IMG/VR virus record: IMGVR_UViG_3300022591_000044 | Span: 1 to 31,489 of that record | Length of the DNA: 31,489 nt | From: a virus | Strand: one strand, 5' to 3' | Shown here: piece by piece, positions 14,273 through 21,501 of the stretch | How positions within the stretch are numbered: the first letter of the stretch is position 1 | Layout of the letters: each line of letters starts with the position of its first letter | Program-made: the position numbers and the translations under genes | Notes under the pieces: generated by a model | What the model was told of the DNA's origin: nothing | Seen by the model: the letters and a program-made list of their open reading frames with translations, nothing else | Database searches by the model: none

Positions 14273-14718
14273 CACCCCTCCCGAGCATCTTCCTTCGGCA
14301 ACGGAACCCCAAACGTCTCCGCCAGAGACGCTAGCGCCGCCTCAAGCGGACTCTTGCTTGCTAACGCTATAACTGCTGCCGGCCGGGGCGACTCTGTGCA
14401 AACCGGCCGGAAAACGTAGGCATTGGCGATCTGACGCGAGGCAACGCACCCCCTGCCCCATGCCACGCGGACCCGGCGCATCTGCTTCGTGAGCAGCCCG
14501 ATCTCAACGAGCTTGCGCACGCTGCGGATAGCCTGATCCCGGCACACGCCGGCCAGTCTCGCGATCGTGGCGTATGGGGCGGCGAGGTCGGCGCTGCCTG
14601 GCCTGCGTAGCCGCCACAGCATGGCGTCCAGCACCGCGTAGTCGTGCGGGGTCAGTATGTGCGCGGTCAGCAACCGGCGGGCGTGGCTTGCGGTCCTGGC
14701 GGCTTGGTCTGGTGACAT
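14269..14718 (-). CDS. winged-helix DNA-binding protein, 149 aa
   Basis: AGGAG precedes ATG 14718 (MSPDQAARTASHARRLL). A helix-turn-helix region is visible at ~35-90: LTPHDYAVLDAMLWRLRRPG, then APYATIARLAGVCRDQAIRS and VRKLVEIGLL, the typical replication-initiator or transcription-factor wHTH pattern. It then has a basic wing and an AYVF strand. Similar proteins are common in phages of Acetobacteraceae-like hosts by my recollection. Role could be regulation or helicase loading. It converges on the plus-strand cassette. Confidence 0.62.
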   Translation of the reverse strand: MSPDQAARTASHARRLLTAHILTPHDYAVLDAMLWRLRRPGSADLAAPYATIARLAGVCRDQAIRSVRKLVEIGLLTKQMRRVRVAWGRGCVASRQIANAYVFRPVCTESPRPAAVIALASKSPLEAALASLAETFGVPLPKEDAREGC

Positions 14719-14837
14719 TGGCGGCTCCTGCCGGGCCGCTGCGATGGGATCAGAACGCACGTCTCCAACTGCCGCTTGACGGCGCTTTGGAAATCGGCAT
14801 GATGGGGATTGTCACGTCACCCATCGGTTTTGCGTTT

Positions 14838-14866
14838 CGGGTCGCCCTCGCACGGCGGCCCGTTTT
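14838..14866 (+). terminator. rho-independent terminator for the 13262-14272 cassette
   Basis: CGGGTCGCC (14838-14846) pairs with GGCGGCCCG (14854-14862) over 9 bp with one T-G wobble valid only on the plus strand. The loop is 7 nt and TTTT follows at 14863-14866. On the minus strand there is no T-run. It lies past the convergent wHTH gene and would close the rightward cassette. Confidence 0.6.
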
Positions 14867-14917
14867 GCTATGGTGGCATCGGATTGCTCCGGCCCGCACT
14901 ATTACGGGGCGGTCATC

Positions 14918-15385
14918 CTACGATGACGAATCGGGATGCGGCAAGGCGGCGTCCAAAATCGTTCCGGATTGCCGGTTGACCGGCAATTCTTGCCCGATCC
15001 TACCGGTGGCTTTACCGGAGATGGTCCGGCTCCGCCCCAACCGATCGTCGTCTATGTCAGCAAACCGGCGCGCAATGGTCCGCGATCCGATCGCCCTGCC
15101 GCCAGCCTGCTTCATCGCCGCTGCGCTATGCTGCATCGCGGCCAGCGCCAGCATCCGGGCGGAAAGCTGGTCCTCAGTGAGCGGCGGATTGCCGTCATCG
15201 TGCCCATTATTAGCCGGGGGCTTTACTCGTCCTTCCTCGTAGTCAATCCGGCAGTTAATCGCGCCGGCTAACCACGTTCCCATGGAATCGCCGGACTGCG
15301 CGGCGTAGCGCCGGGCGGCCTCCCACGCGGTTTTCGGGACGCCTTTGACGTTGATAATGGTCTTATCATCGGCTGGATTATCCAT
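14918..15385 (-). CDS. ribbon-helix-helix protein with long polar tail, 155 aa
   Basis: GAGGT precedes ATG 15385. The N-terminus KTIINVKGVPKTAWEAARRY followed by AAQSGDSMGTWLAGAIN has the strand-helix-turn-helix pattern of Arc/CopG-type RHH proteins. After it come a Pro/Asn linker and two helical patches (LTEDQLSARMLALAAMQHSA). RHH proteins dimerise and bind direct repeats, often autoregulating. Three 12-bp tandem repeats lie 54 bp upstream (15439-15474). A 6-bp dyad GTCATC/GATGAC spans its stop codon. Confidence 0.65.
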   Translation of the reverse strand: MDNPADDKTIINVKGVPKTAWEAARRYAAQSGDSMGTWLAGAINCRIDYEEGRVKPPANNGHDDGNPPLTEDQLSARMLALAAMQHSAAAMKQAGGRAIGSRTIARRFADIDDDRLGRSRTISGKATGRIGQELPVNRQSGTILDAALPHPDSSS

Positions 15386-15438
15386 AGCTTACCTCATTGC
15401 TAACCCTGACAGATTGCCGCATATTAGCGCCGCCGTAA

Positions 15439-15474
15439 AGCGGACGGATTAGCGGGCGGTCAAGCGGGCGGCTT
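15439..15474. repeat. three tandem 12-bp repeats upstream of the RHH gene
   Basis: Units AGCGGACGGATT, AGCGGGCGGTCA and AGCGGGCGGCTT follow directly one after another. They overlap the last codons of the gene at 15460 and precede the RHH gene start at 15385. Period 12, core AGCGG(G/A)CGG. RHH repressors commonly bind such arrays, so an operator is the favoured reading; the coding overlap is the caveat. Confidence 0.5.
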
Positions 15475-15681
15475 ACCACCCTCCATCACTTCCGCCGACT
15501 TCATAGCCTTAGCAAACAGTTGATCCGGCCCGCACCCCGGCAGCGTCACCACAGCCCCGGACGGGGGCCAGACCAGCCGAAGGTGGTTCCATCCGTCCCT
15601 GCCGTCGCGCACCCATCCTCGGGCGGTCAGGATGCGGGCGTAGCGGGATTCGATCGCGGATCGGTAGCCCGGCTTGCTCAT
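15460..15681 (-). CDS. small basic hypothetical protein, 73 aa
   Basis: ATGA overlap with the preceding frame at 15681. Basic, with IESRYARILTARGWVRDGRD and WNHLRLVWPPSGAVVTLPG; probably a small alpha/beta domain. I recall similar short phage proteins but no function. Its 3' end runs into the tandem repeats before the RHH gene. Confidence 0.58.
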   Translation of the reverse strand: MSKPGYRSAIESRYARILTARGWVRDGRDGWNHLRLVWPPSGAVVTLPGCGPDQLFAKAMKSAEVMEGGKPPA

Positions 15682-15898
15682 CGCGCTTTTCTCCGCCTTT
15701 TGCCGAACCGCTCCGGATCGAACTCCGCCAGCCCCTCGGCCTCGGCGTTGATGATCTGCGCCTCGTATGCCGAAATCTCCGTTGCGAGGCGGTCAACCTG
15801 GTCCTTTGCGCGGTCGGCTTCGGCGCGGTAACAGGCGAGGGTGGCCTTCCCGTTGGCGAGGCGTTTGCGGTGCCAGGAGATGGGGTTGGGGCGTTCAT
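15678..15898 (-). pseudogene. coiled-coil protein whose start codon is out of frame by one base
   Basis: The coding frame reads ISWHRKRLANGKATLACYRA, then DRAKDQVDRLATEISAYEAQ and GLAEFDPERFGKRRRKAR, a clear coiled coil with a basic tail. It has no ATG, GTG or TTG in frame near its beginning. An ATG with an ideal AGGAGG site (15898) precedes it but is one base out of frame; one extra C in the CCCC run would give MNAPNPISWH. Either the phage carries a 1-base deletion, the sequence has an error, or ribosomes shift -1. Intact flanking overlaps argue for a recently functional gene. Confidence 0.6.
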
Positions 15899-16482
15899 CA
15901 CTTCCTCCTCTCAACCGCCAGCGCGGCCCGAATGGCGGTCTCGATATCACGGTCTGAGGGAAGATAATCCTTCGGCAGCGTCGCGAGACCGGCCTCAACG
16001 GCGGGGTCGGGCGCAACGATCGGCTCCGCCGGCATCGGCGGCAGGGGTGTAAAGTGCGTGTGGTAGCCGGGCCAGCCGCCGCCCGGTTCATTGCTGGCAA
16101 ACTCGATCTCGTTGTCCTCCCGGCCGCAGCAAATGCGCAAACGCATGGTGCGACCGACACATAGCGGCGTTCCGACCCACGGCGCCTCTTCGACCGGGAA
16201 CTTCCACCACAGGACATCCCCCATGTCTTCGTGCCATTCTGACAACGGGCGAGCAACAACCTGAATGGATTGTGTCGGCTTGGCTGGCTCGACCGGCGCG
16301 GCAACCGGCGGTGCGCCGTAGCGGGCAATGATGGCGCGGGCGATGTCGCGGGCGTCGTCTTGCCGGAAGGCGTTCCCGCGCTCCACCCATGCGGGCTTCC
16401 GCGTGTCGTCTCTGTAGAAGCCCGAACTGTCGAAGATCACCTTCGCCAGACCTTCCACGTCATCCAAACGGATATCAACCAT
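15898..16482 (-). CDS. DUF551-like phage protein, 194 aa
   Basis: AAGGAACG precedes ATG 16482. The N-terminal part carries ARDIARAIIARYG with a helical pattern. The middle SEWHEDMGDVLWWKFPVEEA and YHTHFTPLPPMP resemble the DUF551 W..D(G)..VLW / H(F)..LP layout. The rest includes RLRICCGREDNEIEF and an acidic C-terminal helix (SDRDIETAIRAALAVERRK). Role unknown; typical of phage early left operons. Ends in GTGA/ATG junctions with the frame-disrupted gene downstream. Confidence 0.58.
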   Translation of the reverse strand: MVDIRLDDVEGLAKVIFDSSGFYRDDTRKPAWVERGNAFRQDDARDIARAIIARYGAPPVAAPVEPAKPTQSIQVVARPLSEWHEDMGDVLWWKFPVEEAPWVGTPLCVGRTMRLRICCGREDNEIEFASNEPGGGWPGYHTHFTPLPPMPAEPIVAPDPAVEAGLATLPKDYLPSDRDIETAIRAALAVERRK

Positions 16483-16505
16483 CTATTTCGTTCCTTCTGT
16501 TTCGT

Positions 16506-16997
16506 TCAGCCGCCCATATTGCCGGCGGCGAGCATGGCCTCAATTGCGTTGGAATCCCTCCGGGCGCGGCTCGCGTCCGTGTGCGTCAGCAGTTCGTCAA
16601 CCGACATGCCTTGGAGTATTTCGTCCTCGATAATGTGCATCGCGGCATCGTGGTACTCTGCCCACAGGTCCTGATTCATCGCATCGAATGCTGTGGATTC
16701 AGGGATTTTGATAAGCCTTCCGTCCACCAGCCGGCATATTTCCACATGGCCCGTCGCAACTTTCAGCGCCTCATGCAAAGCCTCGGGCGTCCGCCAGTTG
16801 CCCGGACAGTGCGTCACTACGGATGCCAGCACAGACCAGTAGCGGCGGTGCTGAGGTAGTGAGCGGCTTCGCGCGATTTGCGCGCCGACGATGCTGCCGG
16901 GTTTCAGTTTGGCGTGCTGCGTGGCCCCGTCTTCGTCCACCGGCTCATAGCCGGCGGCGGTAACGCGCAGCGCAGTCGGGAGGCGGCGGGCCGACAT
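16506..16997 (-). CDS. DUF1367-like phage protein, 163 aa
   Basis: ATGA overlap with the upstream gene at 16997. The pattern AKLKPGSIVGAQIARSRSLP followed by QHRRYWSVLASVV and, later, GRLIKIPESTAFDAMNQDLW and EYHDAAMHIIEDEIL fits DUF1367-type proteins found with phage recombination genes. Its role is unknown, probably in DNA metabolism given its position after the ssDNA-type protein. Length is near that of the family. Confidence 0.6.
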   Translation of the reverse strand: MSARRLPTALRVTAAGYEPVDEDGATQHAKLKPGSIVGAQIARSRSLPQHRRYWSVLASVVTHCPGNWRTPEALHEALKVATGHVEICRLVDGRLIKIPESTAFDAMNQDLWAEYHDAAMHIIEDEILQGMSVDELLTHTDASRARRDSNAIEAMLAAGNMGG

Positions 16998-17908
16998 CAG
17001 AACGGAATTTCGTCGTCGCCGATCGGCTTGCCCGCATCGTCAGCCGGCAGGAAATCAGGTTCCGAGTGAACGACCGGCAGAGCCGCGACGAGCGAGGCAA
17101 GCAGATCGTCCAACCGGCCTGCCGCGTCGTTCTTGAAGTTGGCGCGTGCCAACTTTACGTCCTCTCGGTTGAGAATTGCCCGGATCGCATCCGCGTCTTT
17201 GGCGGCGAGCGCATCGGCGGTTTCCGTGGCAAACCGAGTCAGCCAATCCTTTATCGACACTTTCGGTTTGGCAGTCTCGCGCGGCGACGGTTCGCGCGGC
17301 GTTTCGCGCGGCGTTTCGACCTGGGTTGCCGTCGACTCGACAGGCGGCGACTGGTTGTCAAAGCCCGCATCCGGCACTTCCTCGGCGGGCGTTGTGGACA
17401 GCCCTGCGTTCATCATGACAACGACATGGGCAAATGCCGACCGGCACGCCCGGCTGATGGCGCGGGTCTGCGCCATGGCGCGGATCGCATAGTCGGGGCG
17501 CTTGGGGAGAACGTCTTCATACCAGACCTTTTCGCCGCGCTTGTCGCCCCACTTCCATCTGCGCACCGTCCCGCCGAACCACGTGGGTTCATCCGCCCCG
17601 ACATAGCCTTCCGCGCTGGAAATGAGGGCACCGTCTGCGATGCGGATAATCCGCCCGATCGCGCTCACGCTGCCGTCCGGGTGCCGCGTCACGTCTCCCG
17701 ATGACGCCACGCACCCGTGCGCGAGGGACAGCGCCTGCCACCCCTCGACGCAGACGTAATTGCGATCCCCGATCTTCTTCGCGGTGGCAACCACGATCTT
17801 CTTGCAGACCTCAGCGGCGTCCGTGCTGACACGATACAGTTCAACACCGCTCTGCGGGCCGGGCATTCTTGCGGGCGGCGGTTCGGAAATTTTGGCGACG
17901 GCGTTCAT
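16997..17908 (-). CDS. probable phage recombination/ssDNA-associated protein with SSB-like C-terminal tip
   Basis: Start at 17908 with AGGAG; 303 aa. The N-terminal ~190 residues contain YVCVEGWQALSLAHGCVASS, a beta-rich core and DYAIRAMAQTRAISRACRSA followed by FAHVVVMMNAGLSTTPAEEV. I recall this arrangement from phage proteins grouped near Erf/Rad52-type annealing proteins; the exact family is uncertain. A linker with PRET repeats (ETPRETPREPSPRETAK) leads to a helical domain. The last residues are DDEIPF, like the SSB tip that recruits repair proteins. It lies next to Gp157- and DUF1367-like genes. Confidence 0.6.
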   Translation of the reverse strand: MNAVAKISEPPPARMPGPQSGVELYRVSTDAAEVCKKIVVATAKKIGDRNYVCVEGWQALSLAHGCVASSGDVTRHPDGSVSAIGRIIRIADGALISSAEGYVGADEPTWFGGTVRRWKWGDKRGEKVWYEDVLPKRPDYAIRAMAQTRAISRACRSAFAHVVVMMNAGLSTTPAEEVPDAGFDNQSPPVESTATQVETPRETPREPSPRETAKPKVSIKDWLTRFATETADALAAKDADAIRAILNREDVKLARANFKNDAAGRLDDLLASLVAALPVVHSEPDFLPADDAGKPIGDDEIPF

Positions 17909-18423
17909 TACGCGCTCCTGATTGTAAGTACTGGTCTGGCATTCGACAGACATGCGCCCTCGATCACCACGCCCTCTTTCAGATCGGCAGCCAGCGCATC
18001 CTTATTGACCTTGCGCGTCGCCGGGACGGGCGTAGTATACTCGTCCGGGACGGCGTTTTCATCTGTAATAACGACTGATGGACGGCCGGCGCTGATACTG
18101 ATTGTGCCATGCGGCAGGACTTTCTTTTTCGACCCGATCGCCTCCATGATCGCTTGAATGGTTGCGCGGGCGGCGTCCTTGGCAGACTCGAACCGTTTCC
18201 GGCGCGCGGTCAGGTTTTCGGCCATCATCTTGGCTGCGTCGGCGTTAGCTTCGGACAGTTGCGCGGCGGCCAGAAGCCGGTGCAGCAGTTCGTCCACGTC
18301 GTCGCATTCGCGGCCCAGGGCGGCGTCAACGTCGGCATCGGGGTCTTCCGTCAGCAGTTGGGCACGCGCGGCCTGATAGGCGCTGACAGCGGCTTGCACG
18401 CTGTATGCGGATGGGGCGGTCAT
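17908..18423 (-). CDS. siphovirus Gp157-like protein, 171 aa
   Basis: ATGA overlap at 18423. A long N-terminal coiled coil (~35-95; VDELLHRLLAAAQLSEANAD, then AKMMAENLTARRKRFESAKD) is followed by a beta-rich C-terminus: HGTISISAGRPSVVITDENA, VPDEYTT, then a VIEGACL strand. This order is the Gp157 pattern. The family is widespread in phage early operons, with a proposed link to resistance or recombination but no firm role. Its stop overlaps the start of the next gene. Confidence 0.75.
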   Translation of the reverse strand: MTAPSAYSVQAAVSAYQAARAQLLTEDPDADVDAALGRECDDVDELLHRLLAAAQLSEANADAAKMMAENLTARRKRFESAKDAARATIQAIMEAIGSKKKVLPHGTISISAGRPSVVITDENAVPDEYTTPVPATRKVNKDALAADLKEGVVIEGACLSNARPVLTIRSA

Positions 18424-18701
18424 GCCACCCACCCGGTCACGATACGGACGATTTCCACCATGCAGGAGACGACAAACACCAATTTTCCGGCGGCGATCCA
18501 GAGAGAACGCGGCGGCAGCACACCGCCAAACTGGGCTGCCGTCAACGCATAGACAATGGCCCCGATGAAGGCGAGCGCGTGGCCGCTCGCCACGAACAGC
18601 AACGCGAATGCGACAGAAAGTGCGATGAGGAAATATTTTTGGTAGTCGGTCATCCCGGCCTCGTATGCGGCATGGACTGCGCTGATGGTGTCGGTGCTCA
18701 T
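18420..18701 (-). CDS. small membrane protein, 93 aa, about three spans
   Basis: ATGA-coupled at 18701. Hydrophobic segments: KYFLIALSVAFALLFVASGH (~24-43), ALAFIGAIVYALTAAQFGG (~44-62) and WIAAGKLVFVVSCMVEIVRI (~69-88). No known motif. Small membrane proteins in phage left operons often act in superinfection exclusion, but nothing here proves that. Confidence 0.58.
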   Translation of the reverse strand: MSTDTISAVHAAYEAGMTDYQKYFLIALSVAFALLFVASGHALAFIGAIVYALTAAQFGGVLPPRSLWIAAGKLVFVVSCMVEIVRIVTGWVA

Positions 18702-19297
18702 GTGGTGGGTGTCTCCGTTACTGGATCGGGTTGCGCCTTCGGGGTTTGCGGCGGATGGATTGTGTTCGGTCCCCGGCGATCTGCCGCCTGATCGTCGGCG
18801 CTGTTCACGTGGATAACTTCGGATAGCAGCCGGTTGACCGTCACATGCAGTTCGGCGCGCAACTTGTCTTTCAGCGCGCCGCCGAGGTTGACGACGTGCT
18901 GGTGCATCTCGCCCTTGAAGTCGGCGGCGACAAGTTGCGTCATCAGCCATTCGGCGCGCGTGTTGTTCGCACCATACCCCGACGATGGCTTGCCTTGCTT
19001 ATCCACCATCTCGTTCCAGTATCCGCTGATCATTCTTTCCAGTTCGGCGCGGATCGTCGTCGGCTTACCCTCGCGCTGGCCGAACGAATCGACTTTGTGG
19101 TATTCGTGCTCAAAGCCCTGAGTGATGGCGAGTTCGATCGCGGATTTGATCTTGTCGTTTGCCACCTCTTTAAAAAGGCGGTTGATGCGATCATCGACGG
19201 CGCGCTGAACGCGGCCATAAAGGTCCTCGTCGCCAACGATCTTGTCGGAGACTTCGCGCACGATCGCATCTTCTATGCGGGTCTGATTGAGTTCCAT
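18698..19297 (-). CDS. hypothetical helical phage protein, 199 aa
   Basis: AGGAG precedes ATG 19297. Mostly helical, charged N-terminal two thirds (TRIEDAIVREVSDKIVGDED, KSAIELAITQGFEHEYHKVD), then KGEMHQHVVNLGGALKDKLR and a Pro-rich polar tail. I do not recognise a family. Expression is probably coupled to the following membrane protein by ATGA. Confidence 0.58.
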   Translation of the reverse strand: MELNQTRIEDAIVREVSDKIVGDEDLYGRVQRAVDDRINRLFKEVANDKIKSAIELAITQGFEHEYHKVDSFGQREGKPTTIRAELERMISGYWNEMVDKQGKPSSGYGANNTRAEWLMTQLVAADFKGEMHQHVVNLGGALKDKLRAELHVTVNRLLSEVIHVNSADDQAADRRGPNTIHPPQTPKAQPDPVTETPTT

Positions 19298-19364
19298 GGT
19301 GTTATTCTCCTGTTGTTTCGTCCGCCGGATCGGCGACGGTCTAGTGGGTCTTTGGATCAAAGAG

Positions 19365-19382
19365 CCGGCGGCGAACCGCCGG
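19365..19382 (-). other. stable hairpin between two left-operon genes
   Basis: A perfect 7-bp stem CCGGCGG/CCGCCGG with loop TTCG on the minus strand, followed there by CTCTTTG. It lies in the 107-base gap between the genes starting at 19632 and 19297, which otherwise holds only the ribosome site. It may be a weak terminator or an RNA-stability element. Confidence 0.4.
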
Positions 19383-19404
19383 ACTCCCTGAAGCAGTGTC
19401 GGTG

Positions 19405-19632
19405 TCAGCCCTCGTTGTCGGTGCCGGCTTCGTCGGTGTCGGCGGGGTCCGCGTCGTCGGCGATGTCGCTGATTTCGATCTTGCCGCCTTCGGGGACTTC
19501 GACGGTGACATCTTCGTCGCCCGGTTCGATCGTTGTCGCTTGATCGAGATCGCGGGTGCCGTCCGCTGCAACTGGCTGAACCGTCACGGACCTGAAATTG
19601 TCGTCGTCGGAAGTAATGTAGAGGGTCGTCAT
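19405..19632 (-). CDS. acidic beta-rich hypothetical protein, 75 aa
   Basis: AAAGGA precedes ATG 19632. The N-terminal half is beta-like (TLYITSDDDNFRSVTVQPVA), and the C-terminus is a highly acidic tail (DIADDADPADTDEAGTDNEG). Such tails mimic DNA or recruit basic partners; function unknown. The 66-base gap upstream carries two small hairpins (19651-19671 and 19676-19698). Confidence 0.58.
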   Translation of the reverse strand: MTTLYITSDDDNFRSVTVQPVAADGTRDLDQATTIEPGDEDVTVEVPEGGKIEISDIADDADPADTDEAGTDNEG

Positions 19633-19698
19633 GTGATATTCCTTTACTGCGCCGGTTTCTCGTTGACCGGCAACGATTGCCCCTTTCGGGTAGGCAAT

Positions 19699-19869
19699 TT
19701 ACATAGTCAGCGCGATAGCCAGGATCAGCGCCGACGCTCCCCATGCGGCCAGCGCACAAGCCAGCGGCAGCGAGCTATAGCGGTCCATCACAGCCATGGC
19801 CGCGAAAATTGAACCGGCAAAAGCCAAGCAGAAGGCAAGCACGGTTAGAGCGGTGTTCGGGTCGATCAT
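19699..19869 (-). CDS. two-span membrane peptide, 56 aa
   Basis: AGGAG lies 10 nt before ATG 19869. Two hydrophobic helices, TALTVLAFCLAFAGSIFAAM (~6-25) and LACALAAWGASALILAIALT (~36-55), are joined by a short polar turn (DRYSSLP). No family recognised; the neighbour upstream is another two-span protein. Confidence 0.52.
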   Translation of the reverse strand: MIDPNTALTVLAFCLAFAGSIFAAMAVMDRYSSLPLACALAAWGASALILAIALTM

Positions 19870-19885
19870 CTGGCGTTGCTCCTGA

Positions 19886-20134
19886 CTAAACTCGCGGCCC
19901 GGCAAGCCACCCGGCCACAACCGCGCCGACCGCCAGAACGCCCGCCAGCCCGGCAAACCCCCAATCGCCAGCCGATGCGCGGTCAACCGCGGCAACGGAG
20001 AGGATGCCCGCCAACAGGCAGCCGGCAAGGTATGCGGTGACCCTTCCAACGTCCGTCTGCCAGACCGGGGCGTCATCGAATTGGATGCGCTTGGCGGCAA
20101 GCGCGGCATCGTGAAGGGTGCTGATGCGGGTCAC
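19886..20134 (-). CDS. membrane protein, 82 aa, two spans
   Basis: GTG start at 20134 chosen from the GTGA overlap with the upstream stop and a GGGAGGG site. The N-terminus is soluble (RISTLHDAALAAKRIQFDD), followed by AYLAGCLLAGILSVAAVDRA and WGFAGLAGVLAVGAVVAGWL. Role unknown; with its neighbour it forms a pair of small inner-membrane proteins in the left operon. Confidence 0.52.
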   Translation of the reverse strand: MTRISTLHDAALAAKRIQFDDAPVWQTDVGRVTAYLAGCLLAGILSVAAVDRASAGDWGFAGLAGVLAVGAVVAGWLAGPRV

Positions 20135-20349
20135 GCCCAAACCCTCCCGTTCGTTTCTTCGGACATGAACAGCTTGCGGGCAGCGAGGCACGCCGGCCTG
20201 AGATCGGCTGCATCCATCACCATGACGTTGCCGCGTGACATGACGGCAACCTTTATGCTGTCGCCGGCCTCAGTGCGAAACTCGCCGCGCAGGATCGGGC
20301 ATTTGTCGCCGGGCGGGAGGCAGTAGATCGTTTCCCAAGCGTCGGTCAT
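20131..20349 (-). CDS. hypothetical protein, 72 aa
   Basis: ATGA overlap at 20349. Beta-rich (FRTEAGDSIKVAVMSRGNVM) with one N-terminal Cys pair candidate (YCLPPGDKC). It looks like a small barrel or sheet domain. No family recognised. It overlaps the following membrane gene through GTGA. Confidence 0.55.
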   Translation of the reverse strand: MTDAWETIYCLPPGDKCPILRGEFRTEAGDSIKVAVMSRGNVMVMDAADLRPACLAARKLFMSEETNGRVWA

Positions 20350-20552
20350 GGTGTCAATTCCCTTGCATATTCAAGCCGGGCATCCGCCTCGGCGTCGGGT
20401 TCGGGCTGGCGAACCGGCGGCAAATCCGCGGTTTTCAGGACAGTGCTCCCGTAGATCAGGTGCCCGCCGGGGTTCGTGCGCCAGTTCCGGCCGTCCGGGC
20501 GGGCGACGGCCCAGCCGAATGACGCGGTTAAGATCAGGCGAGGGGTGGACAT
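20346..20552 (-). CDS. hypothetical protein, 68 aa
   Basis: ATG 20552 shares a TGATG junction with the preceding gene; GTG 20555 is an alternative start. Sequence: STPRLILTASFGWAVARPDG, then NPGGHLIYGSTVLKTADLPP and an acidic end. Small soluble domain, no family recognised. Confidence 0.52.
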   Translation of the reverse strand: MSTPRLILTASFGWAVARPDGRNWRTNPGGHLIYGSTVLKTADLPPVRQPEPDAEADARLEYARELTP

Positions 20553-21061
20553 CACGCCACATCCCTGGCCGAAACATCCTCGAACGGCACCACGTAGTAA
20601 GATGTCGGGGATGTCATATCATCCGTCCGCACCCTGTATCGCTGCGGGCGGTATTCGTAGACGCCGTGAATCGTCGCCGGCTTGCCGCACCATGTGACGA
20701 TCGCACCCGATGCGAACTCAGGCTCGCGGGGGTTCTCCGCGGCCCACACGTCCTCCGCTGCGTCGTAGATGCGACCGAGGATCGTGCCGAACTGGTCGAG
20801 TTCTTTGGCTAACTGCATGCAGCAAGTCCAATGGAATCTATTTTCCAAGTCGCGGGCGATCTCGTAGCCGTCGCCGATGCCCCATTGGGTTGCCTCCACG
20901 ATGTCGTCGGCGCACTCTTCCAAGTCGTCATCGGCAGTCAGCGCGCCGGACTTACTCATTTTGGCAACAAGTTCAAGCGCGGCCTGCCGGCGCATTTCTT
21001 CGGTCTTGGTCGGGCGCTTGTTGCTGCCTTTGCAGACCAATGGCAGGGATTCGGTGGACAT
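20552..21061 (-). CDS. hypothetical protein, 169 aa
   Basis: A GGGGGAG site precedes ATG 21061, which shares a base with the upstream stop (TGATG). The N-terminal region is Lys/Arg-containing and helical (RPTKTEEMRRQAALELVAKM). The middle has DDIVEATQWGIGDGYEIARD and RFHWTCCMQLAKELDQFGTI, the end a beta barrel-like segment (GAIVTWCGKPATIHGVYEYR) reminiscent of small SH3-like domains. Function unknown. Confidence 0.58.
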   Translation of the reverse strand: MSTESLPLVCKGSNKRPTKTEEMRRQAALELVAKMSKSGALTADDDLEECADDIVEATQWGIGDGYEIARDLENRFHWTCCMQLAKELDQFGTILGRIYDAAEDVWAAENPREPEFASGAIVTWCGKPATIHGVYEYRPQRYRVRTDDMTSPTSYYVVPFEDVSARDVA

Positions 21062-21279
21062 CAGGCGGACTCCCCCTCGTTTGTAGCTTCCGCTTCCCAT
21101 GGACTCGGGCAAAAACAGACATTCCCCACATTGAACTGCTTCAATGCTTCCCATTCATCGACATCATCAATGGTTGCTGCGTCGATTGCCTTGTCAATCG
21201 CTTCTTCTTCGCTGTCGGCCTCGACCTCCAGGAAAGCGTGTCCGGCGATCGGGATTTTCACGGAATAAATGCGGGCCAT
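21061..21279 (-). CDS. small conserved phage protein, 72 aa
   Basis: ATG 21279 lies just after the upstream stop (TAACATG). The pattern RIYSVKIPIAGHAFLEVEAD followed by SEEEAIDKAIDAATIDDVDE and NVC is one I recall in many phages as an unnamed small protein. Alpha/beta, acidic. Function unknown. Confidence 0.6.
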   Translation of the reverse strand: MARIYSVKIPIAGHAFLEVEADSEEEAIDKAIDAATIDDVDEWEALKQFNVGNVCFCPSPWEAEATNEGESA

Positions 21280-21280
21280 G

Positions 21281-21496
21281 TTAGACTGTCTCCGGAGTTT
21301 CGATCTTGCTGTTCTCGATCGCGACCGGGCCGGCAATAAACCGGGCCAACTTGGAAAGCAGAACACTCGCGTTCGCGCTGGCATCCGACCATCCGGGCGG
21401 GGGATCATCAGAATGAAGCACCGCCTCGATGTATGAGGACACTCTTGAAGCGCGAACAAGAAGGTCTGCGGCTTCGTCGGCTGGTATGGTTCGCAT
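21281..21496 (-). CDS. hypothetical protein, 71 aa
   Basis: GGAG precedes ATG 21496. Helical N-terminus (DEAADLLVRASRVSSYIEAV), then PPPGWSDASANASVLLSKLA. Soluble, no Cys. No family recognised. Confidence 0.55.
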   Translation of the reverse strand: MRTIPADEAADLLVRASRVSSYIEAVLHSDDPPPGWSDASANASVLLSKLARFIAGPVAIENSKIETPETV

Positions 21497-21501
21497 GATC
21501 T

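Noticed and set aside
14975-19673. 12-mer GTTGACCGGCAA at 14975-14986 and 19662-19673, each in a small hairpin
   Set aside because: One copy is inside a coding region, flanks differ, and GC-rich 12-mers recur by chance in 31 kb.
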